Assembly (NCBI RefSeq): GCF_000818195.1 | Contig: NZ_JTHL01000001.1 | Span: 6,892,108 to 6,945,208 of the forward strand | Reading direction: 5' to 3' | Source: Streptomyces sp. 150FB | GTDB taxonomy: Bacteria > Actinomycetota > Actinomycetes > Streptomycetales > Streptomycetaceae | DNA length: 53,101 nucleotides | Shown here: positions 9,599-18,884 of the stretch, piece after piece | Numbering within the stretch: position 1 is the first letter of the stretch | Layout: the number at the start of each line of letters is the position of its first letter | Notes under the pieces: model-generated | What the model was told of the DNA's origin: nothing | Seen by the model: the letters and a program-made list of their open reading frames with translations, nothing else | The model's database searches: none | Made by a program: the position numbers and the translations under genes

Positions 9599-11713
9599 AT
9601 GAAACCGACCGAGAGCGCCGCCCCGGCCTCACGCCCGCGCGGGTTCGCGGGAATTGTGCGCATCGTGGCCCTGGTGGCCCGGATGCCCGCACTTGTCGTG
9701 GGACTCGCTGCGGCCGTACTGGCGACCGGAGTTGCCCTCGCCCTCCGGGACGGCCGCGGGCTCTTTCCCGGCGGCACCACCGGCTGGGCGCTCGCCGTCC
9801 TCACCGGCCTCATCGTCGCCCATCTGGTGGCGCTCGGGCGTGACCGCTGGTGGGGCGGCACAGGGTCGGGCGCCGCTCTCACCCTGGCCGTCCTGCTGCT
9901 GTACGGCTGGGTGGCGGCCGGCCTGGTCAGTCTCGCCGTTGTCGTCCTGGTCGGAATGGCCCGCAGGCACCGCTGGCGCCAGGGCGTGCTGCACGGCGCC
10001 GCCGACATCCTCGGGACGGTCGCCGCCGCCCTCGTCCTCGACCTGTTCGGGGACATCCCCACGGTCGAACAGCCCTGGCAGCCGCTGGACTGGGGGATCG
10101 GCAGCATCCCCGGAGTCGTGCTGGCCGCCGCCGCCCAGCTCTGTGTCGCCAGGCTGCTGCTCTGCTACACGCTCAGCACCCAGGGCAGCGGCCTGCCGAC
10201 CGTCGCCCGCACGGCCCTGCGCAGACAGAGCCTGGTCGCTGTCGCGCTGCTCGGCATCGCCCCGCTGATCTGCGTCGTCGCGGTCGCCCGGCCCGTACTG
10301 CTGCCGCTCTTCGCCATCCCGCTCATCGCCCTGGACTCCACACTCTGGATCGCCAGGGCGCGCGCCGAGGAACAACTGCGCGACCCGCTCACCGGACTGC
10401 CCAACAGACAGTGGCTGCTGGAGCGCACCTGGACCGGGCTGGAGGAGGCCGGGCGGATCGGCGCCAGATCCGCCCTGGTCCTCATCGACCTCGACAGGTT
10501 CCGCTCCGTCAACGACACCCTCGGCCATCTCGCGGGGGACCGGCTGCTGCTCCAGATAGCCGACCGGCTCCGCCTCGCCCTGCCGCGCGGGGCCGAGGCC
10601 GCCAGACTCGGCGGCGACGAGTTCGCCGTACTCCTCCCGACCTGCGACTCCACGACCAGCGCCCAGCGCGTCGCCCGCCATCTGGTCGCGGAGCTCTCCT
10701 CACCGCTCGACCTCGACGGACTCACGCTCGTGCTGGAAGCCAGCGCGGGCGTCGCTGTTTATCCGGAGCACGCCCTCGACGCCGAGGGGCTGCTGCGCCG
10801 CGCCGACGTCGCGATGTACCAGGCCAAGCGCGACCGCACCGGCGTCGAGGTCTACGAGTCGAAGCGCGACTCCAACACCCCCGACCGCCTCGGCCTCCTG
10901 GGCGACCTGCGGCGCGCCCTCGACGCCGGCGAGGTCGAGCTGCACTACCAGCCCAAGGTCCGCTTCGACGGCCAGGTCGTGGGCCTGGAGGCGCTGGTGC
11001 GCTGGGTGCACCCGGAGCGCGGCCGGGTACCTCCCGACGAGTTCATCGCCATCGCCGAGTCCTCCGGACTGATGCCGCACCTCACCGAGTACGTCCTGGA
11101 GACGGCGCTCGCACAGGTCGCCCGCTGGCGCGCCCAGGGACTGATGGCCCCGGTCGCCGTGAACGTATCGCCGCGTGACGTCCACACCCCCGGTTTCGCG
11201 GGTGCGGTCGCCGCGCGGCTGGCCCGGCACGGCGTACCGCCAGGCTCCCTCCAGTTGGAGATAACCGAACACGTCCTGCTCGAAGACCCCCAGCGGGCGG
11301 CCGACACCCTCGCCGGGCTCACCGCGCACGGCGTGAAGATGTCACTCGACGACTTCGGCACCGGCTACTCCTCGCTCGTCCACCTGCGGCGGCTGCCGGT
11401 CAGCGAGTTGAAGATCGACCGCTCCTTCGTGGCGCGGCTGGCGATCGACAACGAGGACGCGGAGATCGTCCGCTGCACCGTCGACCTCGCCCACTCCCTG
11501 GGCCTGGTCGTCGTCGCCGAGGGCGTCGAGGACGACGAGACCTGGGAGCGGCTGCGGGACCTGGGCTGCGACGCCGTACAGGGCTGGCTGGTGGCAGCGG
11601 CGATGCCGCCGCACGAGGCGACGGCCTGGCTGCGCGCCCGGGGCGAGCGCGGCTGGCAGCGCCCGGCGGAGCTGGAGGCGGCGAAGCGCGAGCAGCAGGG
11701 GCACGTCGTCTGA
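9599..11713 (+). CDS. rmdB: Membrane GGDEF-EAL protein, probable c-di-GMP phosphodiesterase (RmdB-like)
   Basis: A cyclic di-GMP enzyme of 704 residues: N-terminal block of about six to seven membrane segments (roughly residues 20-215), then GGDEF (G338-F342) and EAL (E464-L466) domains. Both signature motifs are intact. The product-inhibition I-site before GGDEF reads RGAE, not RxxD. In the EAL domain the metal/catalytic residues appear kept: [23 protein letters not shown] and VVAEGVED. Position directly after ligA and before gatC matches what I recall of S. coelicolor RmdB (SCO5495), a developmental phosphodiesterase. ATG 9599 is chosen for the GAGAGGGA RBS; an in-frame upstream start at 9563 is less likely. 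Confidence 0.88.
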   Translation: MKPTESAAPASRPRGFAGIVRIVALVARMPALVVGLAAAVLATGVALALRDGRGLFPGGTTGWALAVLTGLIVAHLVALGRDRWWGGTGSGAALTLAVLLLYGWVAAGLVSLAVVVLVGMARRHRWRQGVLHGAADILGTVAAALVLDLFGDIPTVEQPWQPLDWGIGSIPGVVLAAAAQLCVARLLLCYTLSTQGSGLPTVARTALRRQSLVAVALLGIAPLICVVAVARPVLLPLFAIPLIALDSTLWIARARAEEQLRDPLTGLPNRQWLLERTWTGLEEAGRIGARSALVLIDLDRFRSVNDTLGHLAGDRLLLQIADRLRLALPRGAEAARLGGDEFAVLLPTCDSTTSAQRVARHLVAELSSPLDLDGLTLVLEASAGVAVYPEHALDAEGLLRRADVAMYQAKRDRTGVEVYESKRDSNTPDRLGLLGDLRRALDAGEVELHYQPKVRFDGQVVGLEALVRWVHPERGRVPPDEFIAIAESSGLMPHLTEYVLETALAQVARWRAQGLMAPVAVNVSPRDVHTPGFAGAVAARLARHGVPPGSLQLEITEHVLLEDPQRAADTLAGLTAHGVKMSLDDFGTGYSSLVHLRRLPVSELKIDRSFVARLAIDNEDAEIVRCTVDLAHSLGLVVVAEGVEDDETWERLRDLGCDAVQGWLVAAAMPPHEATAWLRARGERGWQRPAELEAAKREQQGHVV

Positions 11714-11721
11714 GGCATCTG

Positions 11722-11737
11722 CCGGGACCGGTCCCGG
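11722..11737. terminator. Palindrome after the GGDEF-EAL gene
   Basis: A perfect 16-nt palindrome, CCGGGACCGGTCCCGG, begins 9 nt after the stop codon, and an A-rich GAAAAAAGA follows at about 11753. It could act as a terminator on RNA or as a protein site. In the remaining gap to gatC, TAGGAT at 11839-11844 is a plausible -10 box for gatC without a clear -35. Confidence 0.4.
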
Positions 11738-11900
11738 GCCTGCCCCGAAGGGTGAAAAAAGACCGACATCACCCAGTACGGACAGGGCCGGAGGCCCCGC
11801 GCGGGGAACGGGTTTCGCGGGCACCTGGGCCAGCCCCATAGGATTGGCGGGTCTCGTCAAGTTCCGTAAACCCGCACACTCAACCCCTGAGGATCGTTGC

Positions 11901-12197
11901 ATGCCTGGCATCACGCGCGAGGAGGTCGCCCACCTCGCCCGGCTGGCGCGTCTGGAGCTGCAGGACGAAGAGCTAGAACACTTCGCCGGACAGCTCGACG
12001 ACATCATCGGCGCGGTCGCCCGCGTATCCGAGGTAGCCGACCAAGACGTACCGCCGACCTCCCATCCGCTGCCGCTGACCAACGTCATGCGCGCGGACGA
12101 GGTCCGCCCCTCGCTCACCCCGGCACAGGCGCTCTCCGGCGCGCCGGCGCAGGAGCAGCAGCGATTCAAGGTGCCGCAGATCCTGGGGGAGGACTAA
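11901..12197 (+). CDS. gatC: Aspartyl/glutamyl-tRNA amidotransferase subunit C
   Basis: GatC, 98 residues, the small subunit that stabilises GatA in the GatCAB complex converting misacylated Glu-tRNA(Gln) or Asp-tRNA(Asn). The start [20 protein letters not shown] is typical, as is the C-terminal FKVPQIL segment. ATG 11901 has GAGGA 7 nt upstream; the open frame upstream of it is not conserved-looking. The gatA RBS lies at the end of this gene and gatA begins 5 nt after the stop. Confidence 0.95.
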   Translation: MPGITREEVAHLARLARLELQDEELEHFAGQLDDIIGAVARVSEVADQDVPPTSHPLPLTNVMRADEVRPSLTPAQALSGAPAQEQQRFKVPQILGED

Positions 12198-12202
12198 AAG
12201 CC

Positions 12203-13708
12203 ATGACGGACACCAAGACCGACATCATCAGGCTCACGGCGGCCGAGATCGCCGGGCGGATCGCCGCCGGCGAGCTGACCGCCGTCGAGGTCACCGAGGC
12301 GCACCTCGCGCGCATCGAGGCCGTCGACGAGAAGGTCCACGCCTTCCTGCACGTCGACAGGGAAGGCGCGCTGGCCCAGGCCCGCGCCGTGGACGCCAAG
12401 CGCGCCGCCGGGGAGAAGCTCGGCCCGCTGGCCGGAGTACCGATCGCGCTCAAGGACATCTTCACCACCGAGGGCATCCCGACCACGGTCGGCTCGAAGA
12501 TCCTCGAAGGCTGGATCCCGCCGTACGACGCGACGGTCACCAAGCGGCTCAAGGCCGCCGACATGGTCATCCTCGGCAAGACCAACATGGACGAGTTCGC
12601 CATGGGGTCGTCGACGGAGAACAGCGCCTACGGTCCCACCGGCAACCCCTGGGACCTCACCAGGATCCCCGGCGGCTCCGGCGGCGGCTCGTCCGCCTCG
12701 CTCGCCGCGTACGAAACGCCCCTGGCGATGGGCACGGACACCGGCGGCTCGATCCGCCAGCCCGCCTCCGTCACCGGCACCGTCGGCGTCAAGCCCACGT
12801 ACGGCGGCGTCTCGCGCTACGGCATGGTCGCCTTCTCGTCCTCGCTCGACCAGGGCGGCCCCTGCGCCCGTACGGTCCTCGACGCGGCGCTGCTGCACGA
12901 GGCGATCGCCGGACACGACCCGCTCGACTCGACCTCCATCGACGCCCCGGTCCCCCCGGTCGTCGAGGCGGCGCGCAACGGCTCGGTGGCCGGGATGCGC
13001 GTCGGCGTCGTCAAGCAGTTCGCCGGCGAGGGCTACCAGGCCGGTGTCGTCCAGCGCTTCAACGAGGCGGTGGAGCTGCTCAAGAAGCTCGGCGCCACGG
13101 TCGTCGAGCTGGACTGCCCCTCCTTCGACCTCAGCCTCTCGGCGTATTACCTGATCGCGCCCTCCGAGTGCTCGTCGAACCTCGCCCGCTTCGACGCCAT
13201 GCGCTACGGCCTGCGCGTGGGCGACGACGGCACCCGCTCGGCCGAGGACGTCACGGCGCTGACCCGGGAGGCCGGGTTCGGCGCCGAGGTCAAGCGCCGC
13301 ATCATCCTGGGTACGTACGCGCTCAGCTCCGGGTACTACGACGCGTACTACGGCTCGGCGCAGAAGGTACGCACCCTGATCACGCGGGACTTCGAGAAGT
13401 CCTTCGAGCAGGTCGACGTGATCGTCTCCCCGACGACCCCGACCACCGCCTTCCCGATCGGCGAGCGCGCCGACGACCCGATGGCGATGTACCTCGCCGA
13501 CCTGTGCACCATCCCGGCCAACATGGCCGGCAACGCCGCCATGTCCCTGCCCTGCGGGCTCGCTCCGGAGGACGGTCTCCCGGTCGGCCTCCAGATCATC
13601 GCGCCCGCCATGAAGGACGACCGGCTGTACAAGGTCGGAGCCGCCGTCGAGGCCGCCTTCGTGGAAAGGTGGGGACACCCACTGCTTGAGGAGGCACCGT
13701 CGCTGTGA
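12203..13708 (+). CDS. gatA: Glutamyl-tRNA(Gln) amidotransferase subunit A
   Basis: GatA, 501 residues, the amidase subunit that releases ammonia from glutamine. The Ser-cisSer-Lys triad is visible with canonical spacing: K84 (ALKDIF), S159 ([10 protein letters not shown]) and S183 ([13 protein letters not shown]). The start at 12203 has GGAGGA 9 nt upstream. It overlaps the following 81-residue gene by 4 bp (GTGA). In this genome gatB is not directly downstream: a small gene, a perfect hairpin and a two-gene ATPase module come between. Confidence 0.97.
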   Translation: MTDTKTDIIRLTAAEIAGRIAAGELTAVEVTEAHLARIEAVDEKVHAFLHVDREGALAQARAVDAKRAAGEKLGPLAGVPIALKDIFTTEGIPTTVGSKILEGWIPPYDATVTKRLKAADMVILGKTNMDEFAMGSSTENSAYGPTGNPWDLTRIPGGSGGGSSASLAAYETPLAMGTDTGGSIRQPASVTGTVGVKPTYGGVSRYGMVAFSSSLDQGGPCARTVLDAALLHEAIAGHDPLDSTSIDAPVPPVVEAARNGSVAGMRVGVVKQFAGEGYQAGVVQRFNEAVELLKKLGATVVELDCPSFDLSLSAYYLIAPSECSSNLARFDAMRYGLRVGDDGTRSAEDVTALTREAGFGAEVKRRIILGTYALSSGYYDAYYGSAQKVRTLITRDFEKSFEQVDVIVSPTTPTTAFPIGERADDPMAMYLADLCTIPANMAGNAAMSLPCGLAPEDGLPVGLQIIAPAMKDDRLYKVGAAVEAAFVERWGHPLLEEAPSL

Positions 13709-13950
13709 GTAGTAGCGCACTGTCCAAGGCCAAGGGCTTCAAGAAGTCCAAGTCCGGTACGTATCTGTCGATGGCCACGACGGCCTTCGGCGCCCTCAGC
13801 GTCGTGAAGCAGGCGAAGAGGGCACGCCAGGAGAACGACACGCTCCGGCTGGTCGACGCGGCGGTCTCGGCCGCGGCGATCCTCACCGGGCTGGCGATCC
13901 TGTACCGCGAGCTGAAGCGCCTCGGCGACGACGACGTCCTGCTCGGCTGA
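13705..13950 (+). CDS. Small conserved protein with one membrane segment
   Basis: A protein of 81 residues starting with GTG inside the gatA stop (GTGA overlap), hence translationally coupled to gatA. The N-terminal half is basic ([25 protein letters not shown]). A single hydrophobic segment, [19 protein letters not shown], follows, then an acidic end. I recall a small hypothetical gene at the same place between gatA and gatB in S. coelicolor. No function is known to me; coupling to gatA suggests co-expression and possibly membrane association. Confidence 0.8.
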   Translation: MSSSALSKAKGFKKSKSGTYLSMATTAFGALSVVKQAKRARQENDTLRLVDAAVSAAAILTGLAILYRELKRLGDDDVLLG

Positions 13951-14010
13951 GCCGGTCAGGGCCCGGGACCCGCCCGCCCGCCGGGCGGGTCCCGGGCCCT
14001 GACCGGCTCA
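13948..14010. terminator. Perfect 29-bp hairpin between the gatCA block and the ATPase module
   Basis: The arms at 13948-13976 and 13982-14010 are exact reverse complements (29 bp, GC-rich) separated by a 5-nt loop. The left arm begins in the stop codon of the 81-residue gene and the right arm ends 28 nt before the ATPase start. There is no T-tract after it. It should form a very stable RNA stem and probably terminates or attenuates transcription from gatCA. Confidence 0.85.
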
Positions 14011-14038
14011 GCTCGACACCCTGGAAGGAGGTGACACG

Positions 14039-15238
14039 GTGATCACCCGTATCGAGATCGAAGGATTCCGGTCCATCCGCGACTGCGTGGTCGACCTGTC
14101 CCCGTTCACGGTGCTCGTCGGACAGAACGGCTCCGGCAAGACGAACCTGCTGGAGGCGGTCGACCTCATCGGGCAACTGCTCGGCGAATCCCGGATGAGC
14201 CTGCACGCCGGAGGCGGGCGGATCACGTGGGACGACGACCTGCGGCCGGGGGGCGATCGGCGCGGCCGTATCGTCGACCTCTTCCACCGGCGGGGCGACG
14301 GCACCGTGGAGGACCGGCTCCGGGTCGCCGTGTGCTTCCTCCAGTCGGACTCGCTCGGTCTGCGTCACCTCCGTGTCGACGTCACGATCACCCGCGGGGA
14401 CACCCTCGAAGCCCCTCATGTCGCCGGAGAGATCACGCTGCTGCCCGGGGCGCCGGCCAACTGGGACCTCACCGACGAGCAGCGCGAGCAGATCAGGGCG
14501 AACGCGGACGCCGGCCACTCCCAGCAGCGTGATACCCCGGCGACCAACTGGCACCGCCTGGCTCCGGACTCCTCCGCCGCCCGGCAGGACCCGGACCTCC
14601 ACGACCACCTGCTGATCGCCGGGGACGCGCACAACCTCTCCGCCGTACTGGGACGCCTGCTCACCACCGAGGACGGGGACACCCGGGCCGCGCTGCTGCT
14701 GCGCGCCGACGCCGTGGCTCTGCTGCCGGGACTGACCGACCTGCGGTCGGTCGCCGACGTCGACCGGGGCACCTGGGAGATGGACCTCATCTACCGCGAA
14801 GCGGCCCCCGTGCCCGCGCGCCTCGCCTCCGACGGCACGCTGCACGTCCTGGCGGTCCTCGCCGCCGCGCACGACAGCGACGGCGGGCTCGGGCACGCGC
14901 TGAACGCCTGTACTACGCTGATGATCGAGGACGTCGAGAACGGCCTGCACCCCGGCCAGGTCAAGGAGCTGGTACGCCGGCTCCGCCGCACCACCGGGAC
15001 CGGGACGCTTCAGCAGATCATCGTCACCACCCACTCGCCCGTGGTACTGGCAGCCGTCTACCCGGCCCACCCCGGCGACGTGCTGTTCGTGGACACGGTC
15101 ACCCGGGTCGGCGGCGGCGAAGCGGGCTCACGGCACACCAGGGTGCGGCCAATGGCAGAATCGGGGGAGCGGGGCGCCTACGTACCCGCCAGAGAAGCAC
15201 GCCAGTATCTCGAGACGGCGCAGGCGGGCACCAGGTGA
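14039..15238 (+). CDS. AAA family ATPase, OLD/RecF-like (AAA_21 type), putative defence component
   Basis: An SMC/RecF-like ATPase of 399 residues without a long coiled coil. It starts MITRIEIEGFRSIRD, and Walker A is GQNGSGKTN near residue 30. A signature-like SDGTLHVLA is followed by Walker B in TLMIEDVENGLHP and a switch His in IIVTTHSP. These are the marks of the overcoming-lysogenization-defect-like ATPases that pair with TOPRIM-like nucleases. The RBS (AAGGAGGTGA at 14025-14034) is near-perfect, spaced correctly to GTG 14039. The stop overlaps the DUF4276 gene start (GTGA). I infer a two-component stress or anti-phage module inserted in the gat locus; a DNA-repair role cannot be excluded. 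Confidence 0.88.
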   Translation: MITRIEIEGFRSIRDCVVDLSPFTVLVGQNGSGKTNLLEAVDLIGQLLGESRMSLHAGGGRITWDDDLRPGGDRRGRIVDLFHRRGDGTVEDRLRVAVCFLQSDSLGLRHLRVDVTITRGDTLEAPHVAGEITLLPGAPANWDLTDEQREQIRANADAGHSQQRDTPATNWHRLAPDSSAARQDPDLHDHLLIAGDAHNLSAVLGRLLTTEDGDTRAALLLRADAVALLPGLTDLRSVADVDRGTWEMDLIYREAAPVPARLASDGTLHVLAVLAAAHDSDGGLGHALNACTTLMIEDVENGLHPGQVKELVRRLRRTTGTGTLQQIIVTTHSPVVLAAVYPAHPGDVLFVDTVTRVGGGEAGSRHTRVRPMAESGERGAYVPAREARQYLETAQAGTR

Positions 15239-15828
15239 CCAGGTACCTCACCGTCGGTCTGCTCGCCGAGGGCCCCGAGGACGAGATCTTCCTCGGCGCC
15301 GTCGCCGTGCGGCAGCTCAAGGAACTGGCCGCCGGGCATCCGGTCCCGTTCGACGTCGCCGACACCCCGCTCCGCGGCGGGTGCAGCACCGCCCGCTCCG
15401 CGCACGAGCACATCTGTGCCGAGGTGGCCGACCTCGCCGAGGACTGCGACCTGCTGCTGATCCACAATGACCACCGGGAGCGCAACAAGATCGAGAAGAT
15501 TCGCCAGGACGTGCCGCTGGTGCCGCACTGCCGGATGGTCGGTGTGGTCCCGGTACGGGAGACAGAGGCGTGGCTGCTCGCCGACGGGCCGCTGCTCGGC
15601 TCGCTGAAGGGCGCGATCCGCGACCTCATCCCCTCCACCGCGCGGGACGTGGAGAAGGTTCCCGACCCCAAAGCATTGCTTTCCCGCATTCTGCCCAGAG
15701 GCGACACGCGTGACCTGGCCGAGCTTCTCGGCGAGCGCGTCGATCTGTCCCGTCTCCGTAATCTCCCCGCGTACCAGATGTGGTGCGACGAACTGACGGC
15801 TGTCTTGAAGGAGTTGCATTTTCTGTGA
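15235..15828 (+). CDS. DUF4276-like (TOPRIM-fold, RloB/AbiL-related) protein
   Basis: A protein of 197 residues, partner of the preceding ATPase with a 4-bp overlap. It begins with a strand and acidic loop, [14 protein letters not shown], as in TOPRIM-like proteins. [14 protein letters not shown] occupies the place of the metal-binding aspartates, and [13 protein letters not shown] is the EAW motif shared by DUF4276 and RloB-type proteins. The pairing with an OLD-like ATPase resembles PARIS (AriA/AriB), AbiL and RloAB organisations. The likely role is a nuclease or effector unleashed by the ATPase; this is inference. Its last codons contain the RBS for gatB and its TGA overlaps the gatB GTG, so gatB translation is coupled to it. 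Confidence 0.82.
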   Translation: MTRYLTVGLLAEGPEDEIFLGAVAVRQLKELAAGHPVPFDVADTPLRGGCSTARSAHEHICAEVADLAEDCDLLLIHNDHRERNKIEKIRQDVPLVPHCRMVGVVPVRETEAWLLADGPLLGSLKGAIRDLIPSTARDVEKVPDPKALLSRILPRGDTRDLAELLGERVDLSRLRNLPAYQMWCDELTAVLKELHFL

Positions 15829-17336
15829 CCGCCACGCTGAGCCTGGTGCCCTACGAGGAGGCCCTTGCGACGTATGACCCCGTCATGGGTCTCGAGGTCC
15901 ACGTCGAGCTGGGCACCAGGACCAAGATGTTCTGCGGCTGCTCGACCGAGCTGGGCGCCGAGCCCAACTCGCAGACGTGTCCGACCTGCCTCGGCATGCC
16001 GGGATCGCTCCCGGTCGTCAACGAGATCGGCGTCGAGTCGGCCATCAAGATCGGCCTCGCGCTGAACTGCGAGATCGCCGAGTGGTGCCGCTTCGCCCGG
16101 AAGAACTACTTCTATCCGGACATGCCGAAGAACTTCCAGACCTCCCAGTACGACGAGCCGATCGCCTTCAACGGCTACCTGGACGTCCAGCTCGACGACG
16201 GCGAGACCTTCCGCGTACAGATCGAGCGCGCCCACATGGAGGAGGACACCGGCAAGTCGCTGCACGTCGGCGGCGCCACCGGCCGGATCCACGGCGCCTC
16301 GCACTCACTGCTCGACTACAACCGCGCCGGTATCCCGCTCATCGAGATCGTCACCAAGCCCATCGAGGGCGCGGGCGCCCGGGCGCCCGAGGTGGCCAAG
16401 GCGTACGTCGCCGAGCTGCGCGAGCTGATCAAGGCGCTCGGCGTCTCCGACGCGCGGATGGAGATGGGCCAGATGCGGTGCGACGTGAACCTGTCGCTGC
16501 GCCCGCACGGCCGCGAGAAGTTCGGTACGCGCTCCGAGACCAAGAACGTGAACTCGCTGCGCAGCGTCGAGCGCGCCGCGCACTTCGAGATCCAGCGCCA
16601 CGCCGCCGTACTCAACTCCGGCGGCACGGTCGTCCAGGAGACCCGGCACTTCCACGAGGAGGACGGCTCCACCACGGCCGGCCGCATCAAGGACAACGCC
16701 GAGGACTACCGCTACTTCCCCGAGCCCGACCTCGTGCCGGTCGCCCCGGCCCGTGAGTGGGTCGAGGAGCTGCGCGCCGGGCTGCCCGAGCTGCCGCGCG
16801 TGCGCCGCAACCGGATCAGGGAGGAGTGGGGTGTCACCGAGCACGACATGCAGTCGATGCTCAACGCCGGTGCCATCGACCTGATCGTCGCCACGATCGA
16901 CGCGGGCGCCCCCGCCGACCAGGCGCGCAAGTGGTGGATGGGCGAGCTGGCCCGTAACGCCAACGAGTCGGGCCGCCCGCTGGACGCCCTGCCCGTCACC
17001 CCCGAGCAGGTCGCCAGGGTCGCCACGCTCGTCGCCTCGGGCGACCTGAACGACAAGCTGGCCCGGCAGGTCCTCGAAGGGGTGCTCGCCGGCGAGGGCG
17101 ACCCGGACACCGTCGTCGAGAAGCGCGGACTCAAGGTCGTCTCCGACGACGGCGCCCTCGGTGCGGCCGTCGACGAGGCGATCGCGGGCAACGCCGCCGT
17201 CGCCGACAAGATCCGTGCCGGCAAGGTCGCCGCCGCCGGGGCGCTGGTCGGTGCGGTGATGAAGGCCACGCGGGGGCAGGCGGACGCGGCACGTGTGCGT
17301 GAGCTGATCCTGGAGAAGCTGGGCGTGGAGGGCTGA
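15825..17336 (+). CDS. gatB: Aspartyl/glutamyl-tRNA amidotransferase subunit B
   Basis: GatB, 503 residues, binds the misacylated tRNA and catalyses the kinase/amidation step of the GatCAB complex. The hallmark [15 protein letters not shown] is followed by zinc-type cysteines ([16 protein letters not shown]), the [14 protein letters not shown] motif and a C-terminal YqeY-like tail. The GTG at 15825 overlaps the stop of the DUF4276 gene (GTGA), and the apparent RBS AAGGAG (15808-15813) is inside that gene. Separation from gatA by the ATPase module is the unusual point; in related genomes I recall only one small gene between them. Confidence 0.97.
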   Translation: MTATLSLVPYEEALATYDPVMGLEVHVELGTRTKMFCGCSTELGAEPNSQTCPTCLGMPGSLPVVNEIGVESAIKIGLALNCEIAEWCRFARKNYFYPDMPKNFQTSQYDEPIAFNGYLDVQLDDGETFRVQIERAHMEEDTGKSLHVGGATGRIHGASHSLLDYNRAGIPLIEIVTKPIEGAGARAPEVAKAYVAELRELIKALGVSDARMEMGQMRCDVNLSLRPHGREKFGTRSETKNVNSLRSVERAAHFEIQRHAAVLNSGGTVVQETRHFHEEDGSTTAGRIKDNAEDYRYFPEPDLVPVAPAREWVEELRAGLPELPRVRRNRIREEWGVTEHDMQSMLNAGAIDLIVATIDAGAPADQARKWWMGELARNANESGRPLDALPVTPEQVARVATLVASGDLNDKLARQVLEGVLAGEGDPDTVVEKRGLKVVSDDGALGAAVDEAIAGNAAVADKIRAGKVAAAGALVGAVMKATRGQADAARVRELILEKLGVEG

Positions 17337-17346
17337 GACACCGGGG

Positions 17347-17409
17347 GCGGAGGGCCGGGGGAGCCCCGACCCTCCGCTCCGGTCCGGACGGGCGTTCGCC
17401 CGTGTCCGG
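17347..17409. terminator. Two tandem hairpins after gatB
   Basis: The first stem pairs GCGGAGGG (17347-17354) with CCCTCCGC (17370-17377), with an inner CGGGG/CCCCG pairing. The second pairs CCGGACGGGC (17384-17393) with GCCC..GTCCGG (17398-17409), with a 2-nt bulge. They lie 10 and 47 nt after the gatB stop and together look like its terminator. Confidence 0.7.
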
Positions 17410-17464
17410 TACGTATGACATGGGGGCGGCGCGCTTCGAGGTGCGCCGCTCTCGGGCGTTCCGC

Positions 17465-17582
17465 CGGGCCGTTCGCGGCCGTCCCCGGCCGTTCCCGCCG
17501 GGCCCGTTCCCGCCGGGCCCGTTCCTCACTGGGCCGTTCCCCCTTGGGCCGTTCCCCTGGCCGTCCCCCACCGACCGTCCCC
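17465..17582. repeat. Degenerate minisatellite (about 10-16 bp unit) before the transporter
   Basis: About eight imperfect copies of a GGGCC(C)GTTCCC core are strung together. In the frame of the downstream transporter they are open and would encode a Pro-Gly-Phe-rich repeat (PFPPGPFPPGPF pattern) preceding GTG 17594. I regard the stretch as more likely untranslated leader than protein. Confidence 0.8.
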
Positions 17583-17593
17583 GGAGCGCGCTC

Positions 17594-18850
17594 GTGAACA
17601 CCGTCCTCGCCGAGACCGTCTCCGTCGCTCTGCTGCTCGCCGTACTGGCCTTCGCCGTCGTACGCCCGCGTGGCTGGCCCGAGGCGGTGGCCGCCGTACC
17701 CGCCGCGCTGTTCGTGGTCGCGCTCGGCGTGGTCTCACCGGGCGAGGCCTGGGACCAGACGCGAGAGCTGCTGCCGGTGGTCGGGTTCCTCGCCGCCGTG
17801 CTGGTCCTCTCGCAGCGCTGCGACGAGGAGGGGCTGTTCGCCGCCGCCGGCGACCTGGTCGCGCGGGTCTGCGGCGGCCGGCCGCAGTGGCTGCTGGGCG
17901 GGGTGTTCGGGGTGGCGGCTGTGACCACCGCCGTACTGAGCCTGGACGCCACCGTCGTCCTGCTGACGCCGGTGGTCTTCGCGACGGCGGCCCGTGTCGG
18001 CGCCCGGCCCCGGCCGCTCGTCTACGCCTGCACGCACCTCGCGAACTCCGCGTCCCTTCTGCTTCCGGTCTCCAACCTCACCAATCTGCTGGCATTCACC
18101 GCCAGCGATCTGTCCTTCACCCGCTTCGCGGCGCTCATGGCGCTGCCGTGGCTGGCCGCCATCGCCGTCGAGTACGTGATCTTCCGCCGCTGGTTCGCCT
18201 CCGACCTGGCCGCCGGCGCGCACCCGCCGAGGGCGCGCGAGCCGCGTGACGTACCGGTGTTCACCCTCGTCGTGCTGGGGCTGACGCTCGCCGGATTCGT
18301 CGTCACGTCGTTCGCCGGGATCGAGCCGGTGTGGGCGGCGCTCGGCGGCGCTGTCGTCCTCGCCGCCCGCGCGCTGCGGCGCAGGACGACCACCGTGCGG
18401 GGCGTGATCGGCTCGGCCTCACCGCTCTTCTGCCTGTTCGTGCTCGCGCTCGGCGTCGTCGTCAAGGCTGTGGTCGACAACGGCCTGGACACCGGGATCG
18501 GATGGCTGCTGCCGGGCGGCTCCTCGCTGCCCTCGCTGCTCGCCGTGGCCGCGATCGCCGCCGTGCTGGCCAACGTGATCAACAACCTCCCGGCGATCCT
18601 GGCGCTGTTGCCGGTCGTCGGCCCCGCGGGGCCGGGCCCGGTGCTCGCCGCGCTGATCGGCGTCAACCTCGGGCCGAACCTGACGTACGTCGGGTCGCTC
18701 GCGACGCTGCTGTGGCGGCGCATCCTGCACGAGCACGACAGCGCGCCGAAGTTGGGCCACTTCACCAGGCTCGGGCTGCTGACCGTACCGGCGACCCTGC
18801 TGGTCGCGACCGTGGCGCTGTGGGCGGCGCTGCGGACGATCGGGGCCTGA
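17594..18850 (+). CDS. ArsB/NhaD-type anion or ion transporter (SLC13-like), membrane protein
   Basis: An integral membrane protein of 418 residues with about 10-11 hydrophobic segments. It has the layout of the ion-transporter superfamily containing ArsB, NhaD and CitM: SLDATVVLLTPVVFATA in the first half and the inverted counterpart LANVINNLPAILALLP in the second. ANSASLLLPVSNLTNLLAF is the loop-helix signature and LGPNLTYVGSLATLLW its second copy. GTG 17594 is chosen because membrane topology starts there; the frame is open to 17402 through a repeat region. The substrate (arsenite, citrate or Na+/H+) is not determinable. It is convergent with the GntR gene. Confidence 0.83.
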   Translation: MNTVLAETVSVALLLAVLAFAVVRPRGWPEAVAAVPAALFVVALGVVSPGEAWDQTRELLPVVGFLAAVLVLSQRCDEEGLFAAAGDLVARVCGGRPQWLLGGVFGVAAVTTAVLSLDATVVLLTPVVFATAARVGARPRPLVYACTHLANSASLLLPVSNLTNLLAFTASDLSFTRFAALMALPWLAAIAVEYVIFRRWFASDLAAGAHPPRAREPRDVPVFTLVVLGLTLAGFVVTSFAGIEPVWAALGGAVVLAARALRRRTTTVRGVIGSASPLFCLFVLALGVVVKAVVDNGLDTGIGWLLPGGSSLPSLLAVAAIAAVLANVINNLPAILALLPVVGPAGPGPVLAALIGVNLGPNLTYVGSLATLLWRRILHEHDSAPKLGHFTRLGLLTVPATLLVATVALWAALRTIGA

Positions 18851-18884
18851 CGGCCTGTCGGTTCTCCGATCGAGGCGCCCGGCG

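Noticed and set aside
14039..15828. Prophage or integrative-element origin of the ATPase module
   Set aside because: No integrase, att-like direct repeats, tRNA gene or transposase was seen at either boundary; base composition resembles the host.
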